Source of the DNA: an uncultured Ignavibacteria bacterium
Lineage (GTDB): Bacteria; Bacteroidota; Ignavibacteria; Ignavibacteriales; Ignavibacteriaceae
DNA: 8,016 nt
Assembly: GCA_937996765.1 (NCBI GenBank)
Contig: CALKUG010000166.1
Location: 1-8,016 of the forward strand
Reading direction: 5' to 3'
Part shown: positions 1 through 7,051 of the stretch, piece after piece
Position numbering within the stretch: the first letter of the stretch is position 1
Layout: every line of letters begins with the position of its first letter
Notes under the pieces: generated by a model
What the model was told of the DNA's origin: nothing
The model's database searches: none
Seen by the model: the letters and a program-made list of their open reading frames with translations, nothing else
Position numbers and translations under genes: made by a program

Positions 1-300
1 GGTGGTATTTTGATTCTACTCCTTTTTGGTGTAATGTTAACATCTGATATGACAACCGTACCAGTAAAAACTAACCCTGTTTATGTAATCTCTTCAACAG
101 TAGGTGTTGGATTGCTTGCAGGAGTTCTCTATAAAGCAGTGAATGTAACAAATTGGACAGTAGTTGTTGAACAAACTCAAAAAACTGATTTAAAGACACT
201 TGGTTTTGCCTTAATGGGCAATTATTCACTTTTATATGTTGTTTTAGGAATTTTTCTATTGGCTGCACTTATTGGTGCCGCATCATTGGCGAGGAAATAA
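1..300 (+). CDS. nuoJ: NADH-quinone oxidoreductase subunit J, 3' part only
   Basis: This is the C-terminal 99 residues of NuoJ, a small membrane-arm subunit of respiratory complex I at the junction with the peripheral arm. The reading frame is open from the first base, so the gene starts outside the window. The first residues (GGILILLLFGVMLT) match the family's third transmembrane helix just after its conserved pi-bulge region. Two further hydrophobic segments follow, roughly residues 27-46 and 74-96 of the visible part, separated by a polar stretch, and the protein ends in ARK-stop. The stop is two bases before nuoK, and the order J-K-L-M-N is the standard complex I order, which makes the call firm despite low sequence conservation in this family. 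The TTG at base 10 is an internal leucine codon, not a start. A GAGGAA at its very end serves as the nuoK ribosome binding site. Confidence 0.93.
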   Translation, partial: GGILILLLFGVMLTSDMTTVPVKTNPVYVISSTVGVGLLAGVLYKAVNVTNWTVVVEQTQKTDLKTLGFALMGNYSLLYVVLGIFLLAALIGAASLARK

Positions 301-302
301 AT

Positions 303-623
303 ATGGAAGTTCAGAGTTCAATCGGACTGTCGCATTTTCTTTTTATATCAGTTACCCTGTTTTCCCTCGGGTTATTTGCGGTGGTTACACGGAAAAATGC
401 CGTTATGATTCTCATGGGTGTTGAACTGATATTAAATGCTTCGATGATTAATTTTGTAGCATTTTCTCGCTTTGGGAATCTTGGTGTTAATGGTCATATT
501 ATGACATTATTTGTAATTGTAGTTGCTGCGGCTGAAGCAGCTATTGCTTTGGCAATCGTACTGAACATTTATAAGAATTTCACAACAGTTAATGTTGATG
601 AAATCAACAGTCTTAAGGATTAA
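303..623 (+). CDS. nuoK: NADH-quinone oxidoreductase subunit K
   Basis: NuoK is the small three-helix membrane subunit of complex I (MrpC-like) that carries part of the proton path linking quinone reduction to the antiporter-like subunits. The product is 106 residues, close to the usual length of about 100, with hydrophobic helices near 10-28, 33-53 and 66-90. Both conserved buried glutamates are visible: E41 in MGVELILNA (E36 in E. coli) and E78 in AAAEAAIALAIVL (E72 in E. coli). The ATG is preceded by GAGGAA at 291-296, six bases upstream, inside the end of nuoJ. The gene is separated from nuoJ by two bases and from nuoL by six, so it is translated as part of a tight operon. Nothing about it looks broken. 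Confidence 0.97.
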   Translation: MEVQSSIGLSHFLFISVTLFSLGLFAVVTRKNAVMILMGVELILNASMINFVAFSRFGNLGVNGHIMTLFVIVVAAAEAAIALAIVLNIYKNFTTVNVDEINSLKD

Positions 624-629
624 GGTAGC

Positions 630-2756
630 ATGAACGAAATTCAGATGTTATACTTCGCACTTATTGCAATGTTCTTGCCACTGGTAGGGTTTGTAATTAC
701 GTTATTTACCGGCAAGAAACTTAAATATGCGTACATTTTTGAAACAACTATAATAACCATAACCTTTATTTTATCGGTTATTCTGTTATTAAACAAAGTA
801 ACAACTTTCATTGATTATCGCTTCGGTTATGCACTGGATGTAGCTCTTGTGTGGGCTGGCAATTGGATTACACTACCGAATCCGATTACCGGAAATCCTA
901 CAATAATAGAGTTAGGTATCAAATTCGATAACCTTGCTGCAATAATGCTCTTTGTTGTGTCAACAGTTTCTATGCTGGTACACTACTTCTCTATCGCATA
1001 TATGCATAACGACCCAAGATTTAATCGCTTTTTTGCTTACTTAGGTCTTTTCACCTTTTCCATGTTTGGTATTGTACTCACTCATAACCTGCTAATGATG
1101 TATATGTTTTGGGAATTGGTGGGACTTTCATCCTACCTTTTAATTGGATTTTGGTTCGAGAAAAAATCAGCTTCTGACGCTTCCAAAAAGGCATTTATTG
1201 TTAACCGTGTAGGTGATTTGGGAATGTTTGCAGGTGTAATGATAATATTCCTTACCTATGGTACATTCACTTTCGATAAAGTTTTTGCTGCTATAAACTC
1301 AGGAGTTTTACCTTTTAATAGTGATTTTTGGCTCACCGTTACCGGACTCCTTTTATTTGCAGGTGCTATTGGTAAATCTGCTCAATTCCCTTTACATGTG
1401 TGGTTACCCGATGCTATGGAAGGTCCAACACCAGTAAGCGCACTTATCCATGCCGCCACCATGGTTGCTGCCGGTGTGTATTTAATAGCAAGAATATTCC
1501 CAATGCTTACTGCTGATGCCTTATTGGCTATTGCAATAATTGGTGCTCTCTCATCAATCATTCCTGCCACAATTGCCATAACTCAAAACGACATTAAAAA
1601 AGTACTCGCATACTCTACAATTAGTCAACTTGGCTATATGGTTTTAGCACTTGGTGTTGGTGCTTTTAATTACGCATTCTTCCATTTGGTAACTCATGCT
1701 TTCTTTAAGGCAGGATTATTCCTCGGTTCAGGAAGTGTTATACATGGTATGCATCACGAACAGGATATCCGTGAAATGGGCGGACTTCGCAAAAAAATGC
1801 CCATTACCTATTACACATTTTTATTTTTCACTTTAGCTATCAGCGGTGTGCCCCTTACTTCAGGATTTTTAAGTAAAGATGGAGTTCTTGCCGGAACACT
1901 TGCCTTTGGCATGCTTACGGGACATTATCTATTTACAGTTATTGGGTTCTTTGTAGCTTTTTTAACGGCAACCTATATGTTCCGATTAGTGATACTCACT
2001 TTTCATGGTAAACCAAGAAATTTACACAAATACGACCATGCTCATGAGTCGCCATATTTAATGACCATTCCTCTTATTGTTTTGGCGTTGTTAACAACAT
2101 TCATCTTTTACACAGCCAACCCAATTGCCGGTCATTCAGGTTGGTTCTTGAAGGATTGGGTGAATACTCCTCAGACCGTTGCACCGGAATCTTCACGTTT
2201 TGATTTTATGATTAGTGAAGCTAAAACCTACGATCAACAGATCGAAGCCGGGAAACATCATGTTATTCATTCTGAAGAATATACTCACACTATGCACACA
2301 GCAGAAGCTATATCTATGGTGTTGAGTTTAGCCATCGGTGGAATAGGAATTTTATTGGCATTTTCAATTTTCCAGTGGAAAAAGATTTCTTTGGATCCCC
2401 TACCTAAATGGATGGTCCCAATTCACCGATTCTCATATAACAAATGGTATTTTGATGAACTCTACGATGTAATTGCAGTGCAGCCAACGTTGTTATTGGC
2501 TCGATTCTTAGCCTGGTTCGATAGAACTATAGTTGATGGCGTAGTTAATGGTGTTGCTACAATTACTCGGGCATTCTCGATGGTTATAGGTTGGATTGAC
2601 ACAAATATTGTAGATGGCTTGGTTAATTTCTCAGCCAAATTAGCGGATTGGTTTGGCTATTTATTCCGTAAAACCCAAACCGGTTCAGTGCAAACATATA
2701 TTGTTTACGCAATTGTCTCATTGATAATAGCTTTTGTATTATTGGTTACCATTTAA
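630..2756 (+). CDS. nuoL: NADH-quinone oxidoreductase subunit L (distal proton-pumping subunit)
   Basis: NuoL is the distal antiporter-like subunit of complex I, thought to carry one proton channel and the lateral helix that runs along the membrane arm. At 708 residues it is somewhat longer than E. coli NuoL (613) but normal for many phyla. Visible key residues are E162 in the TM5 motif FWELVGLSS, D196 after VNRVG, K249 in GAIGKSAQFPLHVWLPDAM, H274 in LIHAATM, H352/H356/K360 in FHLVTHAFFK, and K416 in SGFLSKDG. These correspond to E144, D178, K229, H254, H334/H338/K342 and K399 of E. coli. Residues about 505-560 form a hydrophilic, histidine-containing loop between late helices. Residues about 600-685 are the amphipathic lateral-helix region, ending in a final helix near 689-707. 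The start has AAGGAT at 615-620 and a second weak site, TAAGGT, at 621-626. Confidence 0.98.
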   Translation: MNEIQMLYFALIAMFLPLVGFVITLFTGKKLKYAYIFETTIITITFILSVILLLNKVTTFIDYRFGYALDVALVWAGNWITLPNPITGNPTIIELGIKFDNLAAIMLFVVSTVSMLVHYFSIAYMHNDPRFNRFFAYLGLFTFSMFGIVLTHNLLMMYMFWELVGLSSYLLIGFWFEKKSASDASKKAFIVNRVGDLGMFAGVMIIFLTYGTFTFDKVFAAINSGVLPFNSDFWLTVTGLLLFAGAIGKSAQFPLHVWLPDAMEGPTPVSALIHAATMVAAGVYLIARIFPMLTADALLAIAIIGALSSIIPATIAITQNDIKKVLAYSTISQLGYMVLALGVGAFNYAFFHLVTHAFFKAGLFLGSGSVIHGMHHEQDIREMGGLRKKMPITYYTFLFFTLAISGVPLTSGFLSKDGVLAGTLAFGMLTGHYLFTVIGFFVAFLTATYMFRLVILTFHGKPRNLHKYDHAHESPYLMTIPLIVLALLTTFIFYTANPIAGHSGWFLKDWVNTPQTVAPESSRFDFMISEAKTYDQQIEAGKHHVIHSEEYTHTMHTAEAISMVLSLAIGGIGILLAFSIFQWKKISLDPLPKWMVPIHRFSYNKWYFDELYDVIAVQPTLLLARFLAWFDRTIVDGVVNGVATITRAFSMVIGWIDTNIVDGLVNFSAKLADWFGYLFRKTQTGSVQTYIVYAIVSLIIAFVLLVTI
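2520..2636 (+). repeat. Imperfect internal repeat in the lateral-helix region of NuoL
   Basis: Within nuoL, residues 631-643 (DRTIVDGVVNGVA) and 657-669 (DTNIVDGLVNFSA) are the same motif repeated 26 residues apart, each preceded by an aromatic residue (W629 F630; W655). Both lie in the amphipathic lateral region after the penultimate hydrophobic part. The copies differ at the base level (for example GTAGTT against TTGGTT), so this is an old protein repeat rather than a recent DNA duplication. VDG-V-N motifs here are common in NuoL proteins. Confidence 0.7.
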
Positions 2757-2760
2757 TAAA

Positions 2761-2790
2761 ATGATTTTTCTGAAAACAAGGATAAAGTAA
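2761..2790 (+). other. Nine-codon reading frame bridging nuoL and nuoM
   Basis: The gap between nuoL and nuoM holds ATG followed by eight codons (MIFLKTRIK) and a TAA that shares its last A with the nuoM ATG (TAATG). It has no Shine-Dalgarno of its own; the nuoM AAGGAT lies inside it. It may be chance in an AT-rich gap, or a small coupling frame that brings ribosomes to the nuoM start. Confidence 0.2.
2778..2783 (+). promoter_or_regulatory. Shine-Dalgarno of nuoM
   Basis: AAGGAT ends six bases before the nuoM ATG at 2790 and supports that start over later in-frame ATGs. Confidence 0.75.
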
Positions 2791-4370
2791 TGCAACAATT
2801 TCCTTTTCTTACTCTGATTACATTTCTTCCAATTCTCGGTATGATAGCCGTGTTGGCATTACCCAACACCTCTGAGAAATTGATGAAATATATCACCATA
2901 GGCGTATCCGCAGGACAAGTAGTGCTTGCAGGAATTATGTGGTCGTTATTCAATTTTTCACTTCCGGGTATCAGCAATGAATCTTCTCTACAATTTGTCG
3001 AGAAATTCACTTGGATTAATATTCAAGGCGGAAGTTGGATAGGCACAATTAAAATTGATTACTTCCTCGGTTTAGACGGATTAAGTATGCCAATGGTAAT
3101 TCTTTCTGCCATTGTTACTCTAATTGCCGGTATATCATCGTGGAATATAGATAAATCTGTAAAAGGTTACTTCGCATTATTTTTACTCCTCAATACGGGT
3201 ATGATGGGAGTATTTGTTGCATTAGATTTCTTCCTCTTCTACATTTTCTGGGAACTTATGTTGCTCCCAATGTACTTCCTCATTGGTATTTGGGGAGGCA
3301 AAAACAGAGAATATGCGGCTATCAAGTTCTTCCTTTACACACTATTTGGTTCTGTGTTTATTCTCTTGAGTATGATTGCATTATACTTGAGCACACAGGA
3401 AATGTATAACGGAACAAAGGTATTTACTTTTAACCTTATCGCAATGGCTAATAGTGCCAACTTTACACAAGATGGCATACTCTCCATGACAAATCCTTCA
3501 AATCTGAGATTGTTTGCTTTTATTTTACTTTTTATCGGATTTGCCATAAAAATTCCTATGTTCCCTTTCCATACCTGGTTGCCGGATGCTCACGTTGAAG
3601 CTCCAACCCCTATAAGCGTTATCCTTGCAGGTGTATTACTTAAATTAGGTGGATACGGTATTTTGAGAATCAACTATGCCATATTCCCCGATATCACAAA
3701 AACGGTATTTTGGTGGATTGCACTATTTGGAATGATTAACATTATCTATGGTGCCTACGCTGCTATGGCTCAAAAAGATTTCAAGAAGCTTATTGCTTAC
3801 TCATCAATTTCACACATGGGTTACGTACTCTTAGGAATGGCTGCTCTAAACACCATTGGTATTTCAGGTGCTATTCTGCAAATGTTTAACCATGGTACTA
3901 TAACCGCTATGCTCTTCTTAATTGTAGGTGTTATTTACGACCGTGCTCATACACGCGGACTTGATGAGTTTGGTGGACTTGCTACTAAAATGCCTATATA
4001 CACTGGCTTTGTTACGGTTGCATTCTTTGCGGCTATCGGTTTACCAGGGCTCAGCGGATTCATTTCTGAGAGTTTTGTATTCTTGGGTGCCTTCTCGCAA
4101 GATTCAATCCGAATCATAACTGTAATTTCCACATTAGGAATACTGTTAGGAGCCGGATATATGCTCTGGACTATGCAACGCATATATCTTGGACCATTTA
4201 ATGAACGTTGGAGTGAATTCAAAGATTTGGATGCACGAGAACTGCTCATGTTAATACCTCTAACAGCCATAATTTTTATACTCGGTGTTAATCCTTCGCT
4301 ATTGTTGAATATGATGAATACTTCAGTCAATGCTATGGTGGATTTGATTAACCATTCGCCAATGAAATAA
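2790..4370 (+). CDS. nuoM: NADH-quinone oxidoreductase subunit M (proton-pumping subunit)
   Basis: NuoM is the middle antiporter-like subunit of the complex I membrane arm. The 526-residue product is of typical length (E. coli 509) and has about 14 hydrophobic segments. The proton-channel residues are all present: E155 in FWELMLLPMYFLIG (E144 in E. coli), K254 in FAIKIPMFPFHTWLPDAH (K234), K285 in LLKLGGYG (K265), H368 in QMFNHG, and E427 in SGFISES (E407). The glutamate at the last position, where NuoL has a lysine, is the mark of NuoM. AAGGAT at 2778-2783 sits six bases before the ATG, a good ribosome binding site. The 33-base gap after nuoL is the largest between genes in the window and contains a nine-codon reading frame ending in TAATG at this start. 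nuoN follows after 19 bases. Confidence 0.98.
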   Translation: MQQFPFLTLITFLPILGMIAVLALPNTSEKLMKYITIGVSAGQVVLAGIMWSLFNFSLPGISNESSLQFVEKFTWINIQGGSWIGTIKIDYFLGLDGLSMPMVILSAIVTLIAGISSWNIDKSVKGYFALFLLLNTGMMGVFVALDFFLFYIFWELMLLPMYFLIGIWGGKNREYAAIKFFLYTLFGSVFILLSMIALYLSTQEMYNGTKVFTFNLIAMANSANFTQDGILSMTNPSNLRLFAFILLFIGFAIKIPMFPFHTWLPDAHVEAPTPISVILAGVLLKLGGYGILRINYAIFPDITKTVFWWIALFGMINIIYGAYAAMAQKDFKKLIAYSSISHMGYVLLGMAALNTIGISGAILQMFNHGTITAMLFLIVGVIYDRAHTRGLDEFGGLATKMPIYTGFVTVAFFAAIGLPGLSGFISESFVFLGAFSQDSIRIITVISTLGILLGAGYMLWTMQRIYLGPFNERWSEFKDLDARELLMLIPLTAIIFILGVNPSLLLNMMNTSVNAMVDLINHSPMK

Positions 4371-4389
4371 AAGGATTGAGCAATTAACT

Positions 4390-5880
4390 ATGTCGCTACA
4401 ATACTTTTTTGATAATATCGCAATGCTTCGGTCTGAACTGGTTATTGCAGTTGTATTTACTGCTGTAGTATTCGTGGATTTGCTGGCTTCGAAAAAAACC
4501 GCTTTGAAATTGGTACCTGTTATCAGTTTGGTTGGTATAATTGCTGCTGCCATCTATCTACTCACCGGTTTTTATCAAACTGCCGGACTTGATTCAGTTG
4601 GATTAAAGGATTATTTAACTGTAGAACCACTTACAAATTATTTCAAACTACTAATTTTGTTTGGATCCACTTTTATTGTGGTGTTTTCTATGTACTCCGA
4701 TGAAATTCAAGCAATTAGCGAAAGACACGGTGAGTACTATTCCCTATTGTTAGCAACACTTTTTGGAATGTTGCTAATGGTTTCTGCAAATGATTACATA
4801 GTACTCTATATTTCTATAGAACTTGTATCATTAACCTCTTACGTGCTTGCAGGTTCTATGAAAACAGACCCTAAAAGTAGCGAGGCTTCATTAAAGTATC
4901 TTTTGTATGGTGCTTCTGCTTCGGGTATAATGCTTTTTGGAATTTCGATTCTTTATGGTTTAGTCGGTTCCACAAGCATTAGCGATTCATACACCTATTT
5001 TTCTGATATAACAAAGTTCTCTATTACTAACTTTGTTGTAATGTTTTTTATACTTGTTGGAATTGGGTACAAAATATCTTCAGTTCCATTTCATTTCTGG
5101 ACACCCGACGTTTACGAGGGTTCCCCAACAGTTATAACCGCAATGCTTTCAGTAACCAGTAAAGCCGCGGGCTTTATGGTTCTGATTCGCTTCATTGTAG
5201 AGGTGTTTAGAGTTGATGTTACTTCTAACGGTTTTTGGACTATGTTAGAACAATATCGATGGGAGCAAATATTCACTGTTTTGGCTATTGCTTCCATGTC
5301 AATAGGTAACTTTGCGGCTTTGCGTCAAAAAAGTGTTAAAAGAATGCTCGCATATTCAAGCATTGCTCATATTGGTTATATGCTATCCGCAATGGCTGTT
5401 CTTTCCGATTCAGGGTTGCTTTCCATTCTTTACTATTTCTTCTTTTACTATCTCATGAATCTTGGTGCTTTTGTGGCAGTGGTTTATGTGGTTAATAAAA
5501 CGGGCAGTGATTCTATTGAAAGCTTTAACGGAATTGGCTACAAAATGCCGCTACTTGGTGTTGCGTTAACAATATTTTTAGTTTCGTTGACAGGTTTGCC
5601 TCCTACCGCAGGATTTATTGGAAAGTTCTACATTGTTATGGCTATGTTAGAAGCCAAAATGATTCCGTTAACAATCGTATTTCTTCTAAACTCCGTGGTC
5701 GCGCTCTATTACTATATTCGCGTTGTAAGACATATGTTTCTTATGCGTAGTGATGATTCCAAAAAATATACTCTCACTGTGCCCGAAAACGGAATTTTGT
5801 TGTTATTCAGTGTACCGGTAGTAATTTTTGGTATTTACTTTACGCCAATAGTTGAATTTATAAAAAGCACTCTTAAATAA
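4390..5880 (+). CDS. nuoN: NADH-quinone oxidoreductase subunit N (proton-pumping subunit)
   Basis: NuoN is the proximal antiporter-like subunit of complex I, next to NuoK. The 496-residue protein has about 14 hydrophobic segments and every expected channel residue: E144 in SIELVSLTSYVLAG (E133 in E. coli), K169 in EASLKYLLYGA (K158), K228 in GYKISSVPFHFWTPDVYEG (K217), K258 in SVTSKAAGF (K247) and K412 in AGFIGKFYI (K395). The N-terminal MLRSELVIA matches the family's LxPE-type opening, which supports the chosen ATG. The only ribosome-binding match, AAGGAT at 4371-4376, lies 13 bases from the ATG, longer than ideal. It is the last complex I gene, as is normal, but its TAA is followed after three bases by the start of a cysteine desulfurase rather than by a terminator. 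Confidence 0.98.
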   Translation: MSLQYFFDNIAMLRSELVIAVVFTAVVFVDLLASKKTALKLVPVISLVGIIAAAIYLLTGFYQTAGLDSVGLKDYLTVEPLTNYFKLLILFGSTFIVVFSMYSDEIQAISERHGEYYSLLLATLFGMLLMVSANDYIVLYISIELVSLTSYVLAGSMKTDPKSSEASLKYLLYGASASGIMLFGISILYGLVGSTSISDSYTYFSDITKFSITNFVVMFFILVGIGYKISSVPFHFWTPDVYEGSPTVITAMLSVTSKAAGFMVLIRFIVEVFRVDVTSNGFWTMLEQYRWEQIFTVLAIASMSIGNFAALRQKSVKRMLAYSSIAHIGYMLSAMAVLSDSGLLSILYYFFFYYLMNLGAFVAVVYVVNKTGSDSIESFNGIGYKMPLLGVALTIFLVSLTGLPPTAGFIGKFYIVMAMLEAKMIPLTIVFLLNSVVALYYYIRVVRHMFLMRSDDSKKYTLTVPENGILLLFSVPVVIFGIYFTPIVEFIKSTLK

Positions 5881-5886
5881 GAGTTG
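5878..5886 (+). promoter_or_regulatory. nuoN stop / cysteine desulfurase TTG start junction
   Basis: The nuoN stop TAA is followed by a single GAG codon and then the TTG start of the cysteine desulfurase in the same frame. No Shine-Dalgarno is found within about 15 bases upstream (the sequence is ACTCTTAAATAAGAG). The arrangement suggests that ribosomes ending nuoN restart on the desulfurase, tying its output to complex I translation at a reduced level because of the TTG. This is inferred from layout. Confidence 0.6.
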
Positions 5887-7023
5887 AACAATATTATTTA
5901 TTTAGATTATCAGGCAACTACTCCCGTTGACCCTCGGGTTACGGAAAGTATGTTGCCTTTTTTTTCACACAAATTTGGCAACCCCTCTTCCCGCTCTTCC
6001 TTCCATGGCAGAGAAGCATCTGCCGCACTTGAATTTAACAGATCCATCATCGCTCAATACTTTTACTGTACGACTGAAGAAATAATTTTTAATTCGGGAG
6101 CTACCGAAGGATTAAATGCGATAATTCGTACAGTAATTGAAAAGCGATTTAAACCGCAATCAAACGTGGTGATTTCTGCAATTGAGCACTCAGCGGTTTA
6201 TAAAACTGTAAAGAGTTTTGAGAAATTTGGTGTAGAAGTTCGAACTGCCTCGGTTGATTCAAACGGATTTATAGATTTAACTAACTTAGAATCTCTCATA
6301 GATGCAAATACCTTGCTGTGCTGTGTTATTCACGGGAATAATGAAATTGGTACCATTCAGAACCTCAATGCAATCACCATTATTACTGAGAATAAAAAAG
6401 TTCCTCTTTTGGTAGACGCGGTTCAAACATTTGGGAAGTTTGATTTTAAGGATGTTATAAATAGTATTGATTACTTGGTGTTTACCGGTCATAAAATATA
6501 CGCTCCAAAAGGTATTGGAGGTATTTACATTAAAAATGGTAAAAACAACAAGTATATTGGAAGTTTTAATGAAGGAGGCGGACAGGAGTTTGGATTACGC
6601 TCGGGAACAGTTAATATACCCAGCGTAGTAGGCTTAGGAACGGCTCTACAGCTTTTTGACGTGCAAGACCTGTCATATATGGGTCACATGTCTGAATTGC
6701 TTCTCAAAGCGATTTTAGCTATTTCTTTCGAAACTAAGATTAATGGTTCTTTAGAGCAACGTATTTTGGGTAATGTGAATGTTACTTTTCCCGGATTTAA
6801 TGCTTCCGATATAATGAAAGGACTTACCAACTTTTCTCTCTCAACGGGTTCTGCTTGCTCAACGGGTTCGTTTGAATCAAATCGCATTCATAGAGCAATT
6901 GGCTTGACAGACGAGGACAGTAAAAGCACTTTACGCTTCGGAGTAGGGAGATTTTCCAAACCAGAGGAAATTTCATTATTTTCCGAACATCTTTTAAACG
7001 TTTTAACGAAACTTAACCGATAA
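5884..7023 (+). CDS. iscS: Group I cysteine desulfurase (NifS/IscS family)
   Basis: This is a PLP enzyme that takes sulfur from L-cysteine, giving alanine and an enzyme persulfide for Fe-S cluster or other sulfur-dependent synthesis. The 379-residue, soluble, class V aminotransferase fold shows the N-terminal YLDYQATTPVDP, the phosphate-binding SGATEGLN (71-78), E101-H102, NNEIG (152-156), VDAVQ (177-181), the PLP lysine K204 in FTGHKIYAPKG, GGGQEFGLRSGT (231-242) and the catalytic C325 in STGSACSTGS. K204 and C325 match K206 and C328 of E. coli IscS, so the catalytic core is full length. The tail after C325 is 54 residues against 76 in E. coli IscS. The start must be the TTG at 5884: the nuoN stop is directly upstream in the same frame and the first ATG (5950) would remove the conserved opening. 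No Shine-Dalgarno is visible. NifS versus IscS naming is not settled by sequence alone. Confidence 0.93.
   Translation: MNNIIYLDYQATTPVDPRVTESMLPFFSHKFGNPSSRSSFHGREASAALEFNRSIIAQYFYCTTEEIIFNSGATEGLNAIIRTVIEKRFKPQSNVVISAIEHSAVYKTVKSFEKFGVEVRTASVDSNGFIDLTNLESLIDANTLLCCVIHGNNEIGTIQNLNAITIITENKKVPLLVDAVQTFGKFDFKDVINSIDYLVFTGHKIYAPKGIGGIYIKNGKNNKYIGSFNEGGGQEFGLRSGTVNIPSVVGLGTALQLFDVQDLSYMGHMSELLLKAILAISFETKINGSLEQRILGNVNVTFPGFNASDIMKGLTNFSLSTGSACSTGSFESNRIHRAIGLTDEDSKSTLRFGVGRFSKPEEISLFSEHLLNVLTKLNR
6840..6869 (+). repeat. 12-base direct repeat flanking the catalytic cysteine codon
   Basis: CTCAACGGGTTC occurs at 6840-6851 and again, perfectly, at 6858-6869, a period of 18 bases or six codons. 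It encodes the two STGS units on either side of Ala-Cys325 in the active-site loop of the cysteine desulfurase. The reading frame is kept and the loop has normal family length, so it is not an insertion relative to other group I enzymes. Confidence 0.6.
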
Positions 7024-7027
7024 ACTT

Positions 7028-7051
7028 ATGGTTGTACTAATATGGATATGA
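7028..7051 (+). other. Seven-codon reading frame overlapping the start of the unknown gene
   Basis: Four bases after the desulfurase stop an ATG opens a seven-codon frame (MVVLIWI) whose TGA overlaps the second possible start of the 103-residue protein as ATGA at 7048-7051. ATGA overlaps are a usual form of translational coupling. No Shine-Dalgarno precedes it, so expression is uncertain. Confidence 0.2.

Noticed and set aside
3928..4119. 63-codon plus-strand frame overlapping nuoM
   Set aside because: It is an alternative frame within conserved nuoM helices, without a start signal.
3947..4330. 127-codon open frame on the minus strand inside nuoM
   Set aside because: It lies fully antisense to a strongly conserved nuoM region and shows no recognisable domain or ribosome binding site; it is a shadow of nuoM codon use.
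630..5880. nuoL, nuoM and nuoN as a duplicated array or Mrp antiporter operon
   Set aside because: The three are old paralogs with subunit-specific residues (Lys in NuoL and NuoN, Glu in NuoM at the last channel site), and flanking nuoJ/nuoK confirms complex I rather than Mrp.
5821..5884. Independent promoter for the cysteine desulfurase at the end of nuoN
   Set aside because: The region is AT-rich coding sequence with no convincing -35/-10 or -33/-7 pair; AT-rich hexamers here are expected by chance.
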